Origin: Pseudomonadota bacterium
GTDB taxonomy: Bacteria > Pseudomonadota > Gammaproteobacteria > Xanthomonadales > Rhodanobacteraceae
Direction of reading: 5' to 3'
Assembly (NCBI GenBank): GCA_018240565.1
Contig: JAFEFO010000037.1
Coordinates: 1 to 64,000, forward strand
DNA length: 64,000 nucleotides
In this document: in pieces, positions 37,101 through 45,818 of the stretch
Position numbering within the stretch: the stretch's first letter is position 1
Layout of the letters: each line of letters starts with the position of its first letter
Position numbers and translations under genes: made by a program
Notes under the pieces: model-generated
What the model was told of the DNA's origin: nothing
Databases searched by the model: none
The model's input: the letters and a program-made list of their open reading frames with translations, nothing else

Positions 37101-38293
37101 TGGAACGCTGAATTGCGGCTGATGACCTTCAAGCCATCGAGCTGCGACAGTGCATCGATCAGGTCGTCGGACAGCCCGTCGGAAAAAAACTGTTCGTCTG
37201 CCTTGCCGCCTTCGTTGGCGAATGGCAGCACGGCGATGGATTTTTCCGGGATATCGGCAACCGTCGTGGGCACGCGTGTCGCCGCCATCCATCGCCCAAT
37301 CACGACGCCACCAATGGCAAGCAGTGCGACAACCAGTGCCCATTTCACGAACTTGCGGCGTTGCGCGTCTTGCCGGAATGCCTGCGTCCAGTTCAGCGTG
37401 GTCACGCCGCCCAGGCGCGCGGTCAGCGGCAGTTCCGGCGCCTGCCACACCACCAGCGACAGGCGCGTGTCGGCACCGATGCCGAAGTGACGATCCAGGT
37501 CGGCGATCAACGCCTCGCAATCCGGATAGCGCTGCGCGGGTTCCTTCGCGGTCATGCGGCCGAGAATCCGCGCCAGTTCCGCATCGACCCCGGGGTTGAG
37601 CGCGCGGATGTCCGGCAAGGGCTTGTCGGCCACGTCGCGCATCACCGCCAGCGGCGAATCGCCGCCGAACGGGCGGTGTCCGGCAAGGCATTCGAACAGC
37701 ACTACGCCGAGCGCGAAGATATCCGCGCGCGCATCCGCCGCGGCGCCGGCATAGCGTTCCGGTGCGAGATAGCCCGGCGTGCCGAGGAACGCGCCGGTGT
37801 CGGTCAGGCGCGCATCACGCGCCTGCACGGACTGCGCGATGCCGAAGTCGGAAACCTTGGCGATGCCGCGCCGGGAAACCAGGATGTTGGCCGGCTTGAT
37901 GTCGCGATGAATCAGGCCCTTGGCGTGCGCGCTGGCCAGGCCATGCGCCGCCTGCACGATCAGTCGCGCGGCCTGTTCCGGGGCCAGCCGTTCTTCGCGC
38001 TGCAGCAGGACGTCGAGCGCTACGCCATCGACGAATTCCATGGCGAAATACGGCCGCCCACCCTGCGTGCCGGTGGCGTAGATGTGCACGACATTGGGGT
38101 CGTCCAGCGCGGCCACCGCGCGTGCCTCGCGCTGGAAGCGTTCGACGATGCGTGCGTCGTGCGCCAGGCCCTCGGCCAGCACCTTGATCGCGACATGGCG
38201 ATCCAGCTCGGCGTCCAGCGCCTTGTACACCACGCCCATGCCACCGCGACCGAGTTCGGAAACGAGCTGATACTGGCCGAATGCGGTTTTCAT
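34163..38293 (-). CDS. Ser/Thr kinase with two tandem TolB-N/TPR modules
   Basis: 1376-residue membrane kinase. Residues 8-270 are a Hanks-type kinase with Gly loop [11 protein letters not shown], Lys37, HRDIKPANI (Asp131), DFG (Asp149) and APE. One membrane helix lies at 318-333. A first TolB-N domain follows ([24 protein letters not shown]) with TPRs, ending as subtype B proteins normally end ([14 protein letters not shown], near 803). Three prolines encoded by nine C residues (807-809) lead into a second full TolB-N domain ([25 protein letters not shown]), closest to the protein at 25804, and more TPRs ending [17 protein letters not shown]. Most related kinases have one module. It is divergent from valS. 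Confidence 0.88.
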   Translation of the reverse strand: MKTAFGQYQLVSELGRGGMGVVYKALDAELDRHVAIKVLAEGLAHDARIVERFQREARAVAALDDPNVVHIYATGTQGGRPYFAMEFVDGVALDVLLQREERLAPEQAARLIVQAAHGLASAHAKGLIHRDIKPANILVSRRGIAKVSDFGIAQSVQARDARLTDTGAFLGTPGYLAPERYAGAAADARADIFALGVVLFECLAGHRPFGGDSPLAVMRDVADKPLPDIRALNPGVDAELARILGRMTAKEPAQRYPDCEALIADLDRHFGIGADTRLSLVVWQAPELPLTARLGGVTTLNWTQAFRQDAQRRKFVKWALVVALLAIGGVVIGRWMAATRVPTTVADIPEKSIAVLPFANEGGKADEQFFSDGLSDDLIDALSQLDGLKVISRNSAFQFRGSKESSRAIGEKLGVAHLLEGSVQRVKDQVRITATLVNAADSSTLWSQRYDKPYTDLFALQDTITAAVAEALKARLQIAPGAVVQSERPPGGNLAAYMAYKQGVAWLALGTEAGARSAIEAFDEAIRLDPRYAAANAQLSMAWVGFAGLFLSGAEAAQANAKGRVAAEAALRLDPDSSLAHQARSLLLTSVDMDWRGAEAEAHRALQLAPNDAVAKFNLGAALAALGQNRRAATLTREALADDPRHANWYTWLSTYLTALGQWDEARKAIDSAIALQPDASVYHVQLTIIDILRGDAEAALAAARQEPAGVWQDVALALALQIGPDRSAADAALKHLTDAYADQSAYQIAQAYALRRDPDSMFKWLDRAWAQRDSGIGYVLGDPLILRYRQDPRFAAFCSKVGLPAPPPDSSAPAAEAEIPDKSIAVLPFENLSADKGNIYFAAGMQDLILTKLSGISDLKVISRASTEKYGARPADVKTIGQQLGVASVLEGSVQRLGNEVLINVQLIDTRSDAHVWAQDYPRRLDNLFGVEGEVAQKVADALKARLSPAETASLAAAPTENQAALDAFLHAEYQAGRGKTDNDTASLKAALPLYRQAVTQDPRFALAFARVSYVESELAWLNGGGGLDVKQLTVQARADAEQAMQIAPNLAEAHLAIGYSDYYGRGDYAAARQAFDRALALRPNDADALAARGYVERREGRFDAAIASLQGALTHDPRNSALANDLGETCMMASRYGEAATWLQRSLALDPANLSARIDISNTLLLQSGDVQAALDAAQGDEPVLRLWRTDLLVYQRKYAQAIALLNGVPDNADNFSFVRGSKALQLANLYRLAGDATRARPLYVQALAAAKGELQSQQGGDLASVWSNIAAAELGLGNVSQGLDAVARSQAIVTATDDKVAGAGVMQNNAAHYAQAQRTDLAVPLLQTALASSGIGFYYSPAMLKIDPAWDTIRDDSRFKALLLKSTADTARP

Positions 38294-38466
38294 GCGCCGT
38301 TGCCGTGCCCGCCCGTGCGTGTGATGGCTGTCGGGCGATGGTAACCCGGTGTGGCCGCAAACGTAAGGACGAACGACCGCCTTGGGCAAGGCGCCGCGCG
38401 CCGCTACAATTGGGCCTCCCCGTTCCGAACGAGCCCTGCCCCGCGCGGGCGCAAGGCGACACTGTC

Positions 38467-41277
38467 ATGGAAAAATCCTTCGAACCCCAAGCCATCGAAT
38501 CGAAGTGGTATGCGCGCTGGGAAGCGGCGGGTACCTTCGCACCGCACGGCGACGGCAAACCGTATTGCATCCTGCTGCCGCCACCGAACGTGACCGGCAC
38601 CTTGCACATGGGCCACGCGTTCCAGCAGACGATCATGGACGCACTGGTCCGCTACCAGCGCATGCGCGGGATGCGCACGCTCTGGCAGGGCGGCACCGAT
38701 CACGCCGGCATCGCCACGCAAAAGATCGTCGAAAACCAGCTTGCCGCGCAGGGCAAGACGCGCCACGACCTGGGCCGCGCGAAGTTCATCGAGCGCGTAT
38801 GGGAATGGAAAGCGGAATCCGGCTCCACGATCACGAACCAGATGCGGCGCCTCGGCGCGTCGATGGACTGGTCGCGCGAACGCTTCACCATGGATGAGGG
38901 CCTGTCCGCCGCGGTGCGCCGCGTGTTCGTGCAGTGGTATCGCGATGGTCTGCTGTATCGCGGCAAGCGTCTGGTGCATTGGGATCCGGTGCTGATGACG
39001 GCGGTGTCCGATCTTGAAGTCGACAATCAGGAAAAGGACGGCTCGCTGTGGTCGATCCGCTACCCCGCCGCCGACGGCGGCGAAGGTGTGGTGGTGGCGA
39101 CGACGCGACCGGAGACCATGCTCGGCGACGTCGCCGTGGCCGTGCATCCCGAAGACGAGCGCTATGCGCATCTGGTCGGCAAGAAACTGAATTTGCCGCT
39201 GTGCGAGCGCGAGATTCCGGTAATTGCCGACGATTACGTCGAGCGCGAATTCGGTACCGGCGCGGTCAAGATCACGCCGGCACATGATTTCAACGACTGG
39301 CAAGTCGGAGCTCGGCACAAACTCGCGCCGATCACGATCCTGACGCTGGACGCCAAGATCAACGACGCCGCGCCGGAAAAATATCGCGGCATGGATCGCT
39401 ATGCGGCGCGCAAGGCGGTGCTTGCCGATCTCGAGGCGGCCGGCCTGCTCGTCGAGACCAAAAAGCACAAACTGCAAGTGCCGATCAGCCAGCGCAGCGA
39501 CGCCGTGATCGAACCGATGCTGACCGATCAGTGGTTTCTGGATCTCACCTCCACGCGCGGCCGAAAAGCCATCACCGAGCCGGCCTTGAACGCGGTGCGG
39601 TCGGGCGAGATCAAGTTCGTCCCGGAAAACTGGGCGACGACCTACACGCAGTGGCTGGACAATATCCAGGACTGGTGCGTGAGTCGTCAGCTCTGGTGGG
39701 GTCATCGCATTCCGGCGTGGTACGACGAAGCCGGCAACATTTTTGTTGGCGAGGACGAAGCCGACGCGCGCGCGCATGCGAGCGTCGCGCCGGTCGGCGC
39801 GCTGCGCCAGGACGACGACGTGCTCGATACCTGGTTTTCCTCCGCGCTGTGGCCGTTCTCGACCATGGGTTGGCCGAACGCCGGCGACACGCGCGAGGAT
39901 GGCCACGTCGTCGCCAACTGGACGGCCGATCAGGCGTACCTGCCCAGCGCCGTGCTCGTCACCGGCTTCGACATCATCTTTTTCTGGGTCGCGCGCATGG
40001 TCATGGCGACGCAGTACTTCACCGGCAAGATTCCGTTTCGCGAGGTCTACATCAATGCCATCGTGCGCGACGCCGAAGGGCAGAAGATGTCCAAGTCCAA
40101 GGGCAATACGATCGACCCGCTCGACCTGATCGACGGCATCGAGCTTGAAGCGCTGGTGAAAAAATCCACCGCCTCGCTGCTGATTCCGCAAGCGCGCGAA
40201 AAAGTCGAAAAGCGCATCCGCAAGGATTATCCGCAAGGCATCGCGCCGGTCGGTGCCGACGCGCTGCGCTTCACCTTCGCGGCGCTCGCCACCTACGGGC
40301 GCACGATCAACTTCGATCTCAAGCGCGCCGAAGGCTACAAGGCGTTCTGCAACAAGCTGTGGAATGCGGCGCGGTTTGTGTTGATGAATTGCGAGAATTT
40401 CACCCCGCCAGCGAATGCATCCGCGCAGCATGCGACCGACGCCGAAAAATGGATACTCGCGCGCCTGTCGAAAACCCTCGCCGAAGTCGAGGCGCAGATG
40501 CCGCTGTACCGTTTCGATCTGGTCGCGCAGGCACTGTACGAATTCGTCTGGAACGACTATTGCGACTGGTTCGTCGAACTGGCCAAACCCGCGCTCAATG
40601 GCACGGACAAAGCTGCTGCGGATTCGACCCGCCACACCTTGCTCGTGGTCCTTGAAGCGGCCTTGCGCGCCCTGCACCCGATCATCCCGTTCATCACCGA
40701 GGAAATCTGGAGTGAGGTAGCGCCCAAGCTCGGCATCGCCGCAACGTCGATCATGACGCGCAGCTACCCGCGCGCCACCGATTTTTCCGTCGATGCCTCC
40801 GCCGAAGCCGAGACCGAATGGCTCAAGGCGGTGGTGTCGCAGATCCGCCGCATCCGCAGCGAAATGAACATCGCACCGGGCAAAACAATTCCTTTGTTGT
40901 ACGCCAACGGCAACGCCAGCGATCGCGCGCGCGCCGACCGCTTCGCGGCGCAGATCGCCTTCCTTGCGCGCACCGAGTCGCAGCGCTGGCTTGCTGTCGA
41001 CGAAACCGAACCGGCATCCGCCGCAGCCATTATCGGTGAACTGAAACTGCTGATTCCGCTCGCCGGCTTGATCGACCTCGATGCGGAAAAGGCGCGCCTG
41101 GCCAAGGAAATTGCGCGACTGGACGGCGAGATCGCCAAGTCGAACGCCAAACTCGCCAACTTCGGCCCGAACACGCCGGCGAACGTGGTCGAACAGGAAA
41201 AGCAGCGCGTCGCCGAGCGCAGCGCGCAACTCGCAGCGTTGCGCGAGCAGGCGGAGCGGCTGAGCAACGAGGTTTGA
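38467..41277 (+). CDS. valS: Valyl-tRNA synthetase
   Basis: 936-residue class I synthetase. The HIGH motif appears as LHMGH in [22 protein letters not shown] as KMSKSKGN, the editing domain lies between ([19 protein letters not shown]), and a C-terminal coiled coil (about 870-936) is present. The ATG at 38467 gives [15 protein letters not shown], the usual start. Its usual neighbour holC lies upstream beyond the accessory block. Confidence 0.96.
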   Translation: MEKSFEPQAIESKWYARWEAAGTFAPHGDGKPYCILLPPPNVTGTLHMGHAFQQTIMDALVRYQRMRGMRTLWQGGTDHAGIATQKIVENQLAAQGKTRHDLGRAKFIERVWEWKAESGSTITNQMRRLGASMDWSRERFTMDEGLSAAVRRVFVQWYRDGLLYRGKRLVHWDPVLMTAVSDLEVDNQEKDGSLWSIRYPAADGGEGVVVATTRPETMLGDVAVAVHPEDERYAHLVGKKLNLPLCEREIPVIADDYVEREFGTGAVKITPAHDFNDWQVGARHKLAPITILTLDAKINDAAPEKYRGMDRYAARKAVLADLEAAGLLVETKKHKLQVPISQRSDAVIEPMLTDQWFLDLTSTRGRKAITEPALNAVRSGEIKFVPENWATTYTQWLDNIQDWCVSRQLWWGHRIPAWYDEAGNIFVGEDEADARAHASVAPVGALRQDDDVLDTWFSSALWPFSTMGWPNAGDTREDGHVVANWTADQAYLPSAVLVTGFDIIFFWVARMVMATQYFTGKIPFREVYINAIVRDAEGQKMSKSKGNTIDPLDLIDGIELEALVKKSTASLLIPQAREKVEKRIRKDYPQGIAPVGADALRFTFAALATYGRTINFDLKRAEGYKAFCNKLWNAARFVLMNCENFTPPANASAQHATDAEKWILARLSKTLAEVEAQMPLYRFDLVAQALYEFVWNDYCDWFVELAKPALNGTDKAAADSTRHTLLVVLEAALRALHPIIPFITEEIWSEVAPKLGIAATSIMTRSYPRATDFSVDASAEAETEWLKAVVSQIRRIRSEMNIAPGKTIPLLYANGNASDRARADRFAAQIAFLARTESQRWLAVDETEPASAAAIIGELKLLIPLAGLIDLDAEKARLAKEIARLDGEIAKSNAKLANFGPNTPANVVEQEKQRVAERSAQLAALREQAERLSNEV

Positions 41278-41281
41278 AAGT

Positions 41282-41394
41282 CGTCATCCCGGCAGGGATT
41301 GCCGGGAACCCGTAGCCATGGATGGCAGACTTCAGCTTTATCGCGACATGGCGTCCGTGCAGTCTGGATTCCGGCAGTCCATGCCGGAATGACG
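41282..41394. repeat. Dispersed palindromic element, copy 3 (113 bp form)
   Basis: CGTCATCCCGGCAGGG at one end and CATGCCGGAATGACG at the other. It fills the gap between the convergent valS and rimI genes, where a long hairpin could also act as a bidirectional transcript end. Confidence 0.9.
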
Positions 41395-41400
41395 GATTCT

Positions 41401-41877
41401 CTATTCCGGCGGCAGCAATTCCATCGCCATGACCACCGCATCCTCGCGGCCGCGCTTGGCCGGATAGTAGTTCGGGCGCTTGCCGATCTCGTTGAAGCCG
41501 AGCCGATCGTAGATCCGGATCGCGTGCGCATTGGACGGCCGCACTTCGAGGAAGATGCGCTCGGCGCGGTGCCAACGCGCCAGGTCGATCAGGCGCTGCA
41601 TCAGGCGCGTGCCGTGACCGTGCCCGTGCTGTGCCGGCGCGACGCAGACGTTGAGCACGTGCGCCTCGCCGGCGGCGGCGCTGAGCACGCCATAGCCGAC
41701 CACTTCGATGCCGTGGGCGAGCACGATGCAGTCGTAACCCGCGCGCAGGCAATCGCGGAAGATGCCGTGCGTCCACGGGTATTCGTACGCCGCCAGTTCG
41801 ATCGCGGCGACCTGTTCCAGGTCTTCCGCGGTCATCGTGCGCAAGGCCGGATACGGTTCCTTGAGGATCGCGACCAT
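41401..41877 (-). CDS. rimI: Ribosomal protein S18 alanine N-acetyltransferase
   Basis: 158-residue GNAT acetyltransferase acting on the N-terminus of S18 (and often other proteins). Features: AYEYPWTHGIFRDCLRAGY, the acetyl-CoA pyrophosphate loop in VAPAQHGHGHGTRLMQ (Q/R-x-x-G-x-G/A type), RIFLEVRPSNAHAIRIYDRLGF and a terminal ED-AVVMAMEL. It lies three bases after a probable holD, the same pair as in E. coli. Confidence 0.92.
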   Translation of the reverse strand: MVAILKEPYPALRTMTAEDLEQVAAIELAAYEYPWTHGIFRDCLRAGYDCIVLAHGIEVVGYGVLSAAAGEAHVLNVCVAPAQHGHGHGTRLMQRLIDLARWHRAERIFLEVRPSNAHAIRIYDRLGFNEIGKRPNYYPAKRGREDAVVMAMELLPPE

Positions 41878-41880
41878 CGC

Positions 41881-42228
41881 TCAGCTCGCCTCGTGCAGTT
41901 TGCGCGCCAGGGGCTTGAGCGCCTGCCACAGTGCGCGCTTGCCGGCGGCGTCGCGCGGCAGCGCGCCGCCTGCGATCGCAACGCCATCGGGCGCAGCCGA
42001 ATCGGCTGCATCCGCCTCGACGAAGCGGATTTGCGTGGCGCGAACACGCAACGCCAGCGGCAGCCACGTCCACGCGGCCTCGCTGCTCGCGCCGCTCACG
42101 CACACCTGTGCGCGCGCGTCGGCAAAAACCGTGACCGTGGTATTCGCTGCGGCCGCCATGCCGCGCAGCCGCCAGGTCTCGATGCCCATCGCCGCGAGCA
42201 TCGCCGTGCGCTGTGCGTCAGTCGGCAT
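41881..42228 (-). CDS. holD: Probable DNA polymerase III subunit psi
   Basis: 115-residue protein directly before rimI, the place of holD in E. coli. The N-terminus (RTAMLAAMGIETWRLRG) resembles the psi start, LxxxGITQWxLR, which binds the clamp loader, and the end (KRALWQALKPLA) resembles the ALWQQI segment of psi. The rest is weakly conserved, as expected for this fast-changing subunit. Its partner chi is encoded at 23431. The gene overlaps the upstream lipoprotein gene by 11 bases. The alternative is a lineage-specific hypothetical protein. Confidence 0.62.
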   Translation of the reverse strand: MPTDAQRTAMLAAMGIETWRLRGMAAAANTTVTVFADARAQVCVSGASSEAAWTWLPLALRVRATQIRFVEADAADSAAPDGVAIAGGALPRDAAGKRALWQALKPLARKLHEAS

Positions 42229-42823
42229 GGCTACCTCCGAGCGCGGACAAATCCTCGTAGAACTGCGCAAAGTCCTGATCGATGGCCTTGCCGAAGGCGG
42301 CGACGGTCGCGACGATGCTGGCGTCTGTCGCCGGCACCTGCGCGCTGTAGGTGTGTTCGATGACCGGCTCGCCCTGGTCCTGGTCGACGCGCATCTGCAA
42401 GGACACGACGGCGACGAATCCGGCATTGCCCGGCACGCGCTCGAAACGCACGATGCGGCCATGCACGCGCAGCGCCGGTGTGCTCGCCGGCAGGCGGTCG
42501 GTGACCAGCGCCGAGATTCCGGAAGCGCGCAGCATGTCGGCCAGGCGCGCCTGCAACGCCCGCGACGGTGGATCGCTCCACAACTGGTAGTGGTAAGAGC
42601 GCAGCGCGTCGGCCTGCGGCGATGTCGCGTAGATCAGCGCCTGTTCGGCATAGATGCCTTCGCCGCGAAAGGTTTCCACCTCGATCGGCAACGACGACAG
42701 CGGCGCATCCCGGTGCGGCAGGGCCGCCGGCGCCGGCAGGCGGAAATAGGTGACATCCGGCACCGCGGGCACGGAACAGGCGGTGAGCGCGACGACGAAC
42801 AGCGCGAGCAGGAACTTGCTCAT
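42218..42823 (-). CDS. ABC transport auxiliary lipoprotein (PqiC/MlaA-like partner)
   Basis: 201-residue lipoprotein with lipobox LTAC (Cys16). It belongs to the ABC-type transport auxiliary lipoprotein group (PqiC/YmbA-like): TYFRLPAP, IEVETFRGEGIYAEQALIYATS and ...YHYQLWSDPPSRALQARLADML are typical. It is probably an outer-membrane partner of the MCE protein encoded upstream, whose stop it overlaps (ATGA). Confidence 0.82.
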   Translation of the reverse strand: MSKFLLALFVVALTACSVPAVPDVTYFRLPAPAALPHRDAPLSSLPIEVETFRGEGIYAEQALIYATSPQADALRSYHYQLWSDPPSRALQARLADMLRASGISALVTDRLPASTPALRVHGRIVRFERVPGNAGFVAVVSLQMRVDQDQGEPVIEHTYSAQVPATDASIVATVAAFGKAIDQDFAQFYEDLSALGGSHAD

Positions 42824-43743
42824 TGTTCTTCCTCCACCTTGTCCGCCTTCGGTGAAATCAGCAATCGGTTCGGATTCTTGCGCACCTCGCGCGCGAACTC
42901 GTCGAAATTGCGGCTGGCGTTTTCCAGGTGCTGGCTGATCGAATCCATGCGCCCGGACAGTGCTTCGAGCACGGCGCGCAAGTCGGTCACCGAATCGCGG
43001 ATGCCGGGCCGGTTTTCGCGCGCGATGCCGTTCAACTGGCCGATCGCATCGTCGAGTTTTTGCTGGGTGTCGCGCAACTGCTTCGTCATCGCCTGCGTAT
43101 TGGCAAGGATGGCCGCGACCGCCGCGCGGTTGTCCGGCTTGAGCATGTCGTCGAGCGAATCGGAAACGCGATTGAGCCGATTCAGCAACCTCTGCGATTG
43201 CGCGACGATATCCGGTGTGCCCTTGTCGATGGCGCCGGTGATCGAATCCACGCGCTTGGACAAGGTCTCGATGAGCGGCGCGATCTGGTTGTGTGTCAGG
43301 CCGGTGATCTGTCCGGCAAGCTCGTTCATCGCGCTGAAGATGTCGGCGCTCTCCACGCCGGCGAGCGTGCTGCCGGGCGCGGCCATGTGCGCGCTCTTGC
43401 CTTCGCTGATGCCGACCGCGACATCGGCGAGCAGGCCGGTGGCGGTCAGGCGCGCAATGCTGTCCTGCGGGATCGGCCAATCGCGGCGCACGTCGAGTTC
43501 GATCCGGTAACGCGTGCCGTCCTTTGTCCGCTCGGGCGTAATCGCGCCGACCTGGCCGATGCGAAAGCCCTGGTAAAACACGGGTGCACCGTAGCGCAGG
43601 CCGGTGACATTGCGATAGTGCGTGTAGTACGCCGTGCTCGCGCCGCCACGGCCGGTGATCACGGCCAGCGCGACCAACAACGCGATGCCGGCGATCAGCA
43701 CCATCGCGCCGACGAGGACATAGTTCACGCTGTCACGTTTCAT
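42820..43743 (-). CDS. mlaD: MCE-domain lipid-binding protein (MlaD family)
   Basis: 307-residue protein with one N-terminal membrane helix (about 8-29) and an MCE domain (about 38-115, YRNVTGLRYGAPVFYQGFRIGQVGAI), followed by a long helical region (about 140-290) predicted to form a coiled-coil tunnel or barrel. It is longer than enteric MlaD (about 183), more like the MCE proteins of PqiC-type systems. It binds phospholipid in the periplasm by family. It overlaps the ATPase gene by four bases. Confidence 0.87.
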   Translation of the reverse strand: MKRDSVNYVLVGAMVLIAGIALLVALAVITGRGGASTAYYTHYRNVTGLRYGAPVFYQGFRIGQVGAITPERTKDGTRYRIELDVRRDWPIPQDSIARLTATGLLADVAVGISEGKSAHMAAPGSTLAGVESADIFSAMNELAGQITGLTHNQIAPLIETLSKRVDSITGAIDKGTPDIVAQSQRLLNRLNRVSDSLDDMLKPDNRAAVAAILANTQAMTKQLRDTQQKLDDAIGQLNGIARENRPGIRDSVTDLRAVLEALSGRMDSISQHLENASRNFDEFAREVRKNPNRLLISPKADKVEEEQ

Positions 43744-44543
43744 GCGGCTTCTTCCGTCAGGCGTTTCAGGTAGGCGTCCGCATCCACCTGGATTTCGCGC
43801 GGCCGTCGGTTGAGCAGGTCCTGGATGCGTTCATTGTCGCAGTGTCGCACGGCGTCCACCGTGCCGGTCATGAGGATATCGCCTTGATCCAGCACGGTGA
43901 TGGAATCGGCGATCTTGAATGCGCTTTCCAGCTCGTGCGTGACCACGACGATGGTCATGCGCAACGCATCGCGCAGGCGCAGGATCAACTCGTCCAGTTC
44001 CGCGGACACGACCGGGTCGAGCCCGGCCGAGGGTTCGTCGAAGAACAATAGCTTCGGATCCATCGCGATGGCCCTGGCCAAGGCGGCGCGCTTGACCATG
44101 CCGCCGGACAACTGCGCCGGCATCAGGTCCTGGAAGCCGCCGAGGTTGACCACCTCGAGCTTGAGCCGGCTCATGATGCGGATCGTCGCTTCGTCCAGGT
44201 TCGTGTGCTCGCGCAGCGGCAGCGCCACGTTGTCCCCTACAGAAAGGGACGTGAGCAGCGCACCGCCCTGGAACGACACCCCGATCTGGCGGCGCACCGC
44301 GAGCAGTTCGCGTTCGCTGGCGCGGGCGATGTCCACGCCGAGCAAGCGCACGGTTCCGCTGCGCGGCTTGTGCAAGCCGAGCAGATGGCGCAAAAGTGTA
44401 CTTTTACCCGACCCCGAGCCACCCATGATCACGCGGATTTCGCCGGCGTTCACGGCGAAATCCACGCCATTGAGGATGCGTCGTCGCCCGTACCAGGCTT
44501 CGAGTTTCGTCACGTCGATCAGAGGCGCGCTGGCGGACGTCAT
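43740..44543 (-). CDS. mlaF: Lipid transport ABC ATPase (MlaF family)
   Basis: 267-residue ABC ATPase. Walker A GGSGSGKSTLLRHLLG, Q-loop VSFQGGALLTSLSV, signature LSGGMVKRAALARAI and Walker B LLFFDEPSAGLDPV are present; LSGGM with KRAALARA is typical of MlaF. A C-terminal extension (HCDNERIQDLLNRRP) is as in MlaF, where it contacts the partner subunit. The start at 44543 is the first in-frame ATG after the mlaE stop. Confidence 0.92.
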   Translation of the reverse strand: MTSASAPLIDVTKLEAWYGRRRILNGVDFAVNAGEIRVIMGGSGSGKSTLLRHLLGLHKPRSGTVRLLGVDIARASERELLAVRRQIGVSFQGGALLTSLSVGDNVALPLREHTNLDEATIRIMSRLKLEVVNLGGFQDLMPAQLSGGMVKRAALARAIAMDPKLLFFDEPSAGLDPVVSAELDELILRLRDALRMTIVVVTHELESAFKIADSITVLDQGDILMTGTVDAVRHCDNERIQDLLNRRPREIQVDADAYLKRLTEEAA

Positions 44544-44551
44544 GGATCGGA

Positions 44552-45349
44552 TCAGCGATTGAGGAAGAACGAGAAGATCATGTCGACGACGATGATCCAG
44601 CAGATCGACAGCACCACCGCGCGCGTGGTCGCGCGGCCCACGCCCTCGGCGCCGCCGGCGACCGAAAAGCCCGTGCTCACGCCGATCAGGGTGATGAGCA
44701 CGGCGAACACCGCGGATTTGGCGATGCCTTGCCACACGTCGCCTGCGCTGAGCAGGGACAGCGTCTGTGAAATGTACGCCGCCGGCGTGACGTTGAGCGC
44801 CGGCGAGGAATACAGCGCCGCGCCGAGAATGGCCACGGCGTCGGCGAGGATGGTCAGCACCGGCAGCATGACCAGCATGGCGATCAGGGCGGGCGCGGCC
44901 AGGTAACGCACCGGCTCGATGCCCATCGTCGCCAGCGCGTCGACTTCCTGCGACACGCTCATCGAGCCGATGCGCGCGGCAAGCGCCGATCCCGAACGAC
45001 CGGCGACGAGGATCGCGGTGATCAACGCGCCGAACTCGCGCGTCACCGACTTGGCCACGGCGACGACGACCTGCGATTGCGCGCCGAACTCGGACAGCGC
45101 TGCAATGAACTGGATGCCGAGCATCACGCCGATGGTGAGCGCGAGCAGGGTCACGATGGCCAAGGCATCCACGCCGATCTGGCGCATCTGCTCGAGCACC
45201 GCGCGCAGCCGCAACGGCTGGCCGATGCGCCAGCCGAACACGGCGAAGTACAGGCTTTCCCCCAGCAACGCCGCCGCGTAGCCGACGCCGGCGAATGCGT
45301 GCACGGTAGCGCGACCGAGCGATTCGAGCGGGCGCGTGAGGGTGTTCAT
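44552..45349 (-). CDS. mlaE: Lipid transport ABC permease (MlaE family)
   Basis: 265-residue permease with about five helices. MlaE motifs: EMRQIGVDALAIVTLLALTIGVMLG-like segment, GRSGSALAARIGSMSVSQEVDALATMGIEPVRYLAAPAL and GVSTGFSVAGGAEGVGRATTRAVV. Together with mlaF and mlaD it forms the inner-membrane complex of a phospholipid transporter. A palindromic repeat separates it from the STAS gene upstream. Confidence 0.92.
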   Translation of the reverse strand: MNTLTRPLESLGRATVHAFAGVGYAAALLGESLYFAVFGWRIGQPLRLRAVLEQMRQIGVDALAIVTLLALTIGVMLGIQFIAALSEFGAQSQVVVAVAKSVTREFGALITAILVAGRSGSALAARIGSMSVSQEVDALATMGIEPVRYLAAPALIAMLVMLPVLTILADAVAILGAALYSSPALNVTPAAYISQTLSLLSAGDVWQGIAKSAVFAVLITLIGVSTGFSVAGGAEGVGRATTRAVVLSICWIIVVDMIFSFFLNR

Positions 45350-45359
45350 GCTTTTGGCT

Positions 45360-45470
45360 CGTCATTCCGGCAGGGACTGCCGGAATCCAGTTGCCATGGA
45401 TGGCAGGTTTCGGGCGACCGCCGAGTTGCATCCCTGCGTCTGGACTTCGGCAGTCCCTGCCGGAATGACG
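45360..45470. repeat. Dispersed palindromic element, copy 4 (111 bp form)
   Basis: CGTCATTCCGGCAGGG at one end and CCTGCCGGAATGACG at the other, an almost perfect terminal inverted repeat. It lies inside the minus-strand gene run, between the STAS gene and mlaE, just 10 bases from the mlaE start. Confidence 0.92.
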
Positions 45471-45479
45471 AGCTTGTAC

Positions 45480-45818
45480 TCATCCCGCCCTCGCCGCTTC
45501 AACATCCGCAAACAACACGAACACCTTGTCCAGCCGCGCCAGTTGCAGCACCGCCAAAACCGGCTTGCTCGCCGCGATCAGGGCGAAACGCCGGCCCTTG
45601 CCGCGTGCGGTCTGGAAACCTTCCACGAGTGCGGCGATGCCGGACGAATCGATGTAGGCGACGCGCGACAGCTCCACGCCGACATCGCCGCCGCGCAGCG
45701 CAGCGAGGATGGCATCACGCACCTTTTGCGACCAGGACAGATCCACTTCCCCGCCCACGCGCACGAGCGCGTAGCCGCCCAGGTCCTCGGTGACGCAGGT
45801 GTTTTCCACGGCATTCAT
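45480..45818 (-). CDS. STAS-domain anti-sigma factor antagonist
   Basis: 112-residue STAS protein of the SpoIIAA/RsbV type. The phosphorylatable Ser lies in VAYIDSSGIAALVEGFQTA, and VRVGGEVDLSWSQKVRDAIL is the usual start of the fold. It overlaps the upstream phosphatase/kinase gene by four bases, which supports a partner-switch pair. MlaB, the STAS subunit of Mla transporters, is the alternative because mlaE follows, but the phosphatase overlap favours the former. Confidence 0.85.
   Translation of the reverse strand: MNAVENTCVTEDLGGYALVRVGGEVDLSWSQKVRDAILAALRGGDVGVELSRVAYIDSSGIAALVEGFQTARGKGRRFALIAASKPVLAVLQLARLDKVFVLFADVEAARAG

Noticed and set aside
45480..45818. STAS protein as MlaB of the lipid transporter
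   Set aside because: It overlaps the phosphatase/kinase gene and is separated from mlaE by a repeat. It also keeps the phosphorylatable DSSG motif, which fits an anti-sigma antagonist better. Not fully excluded.
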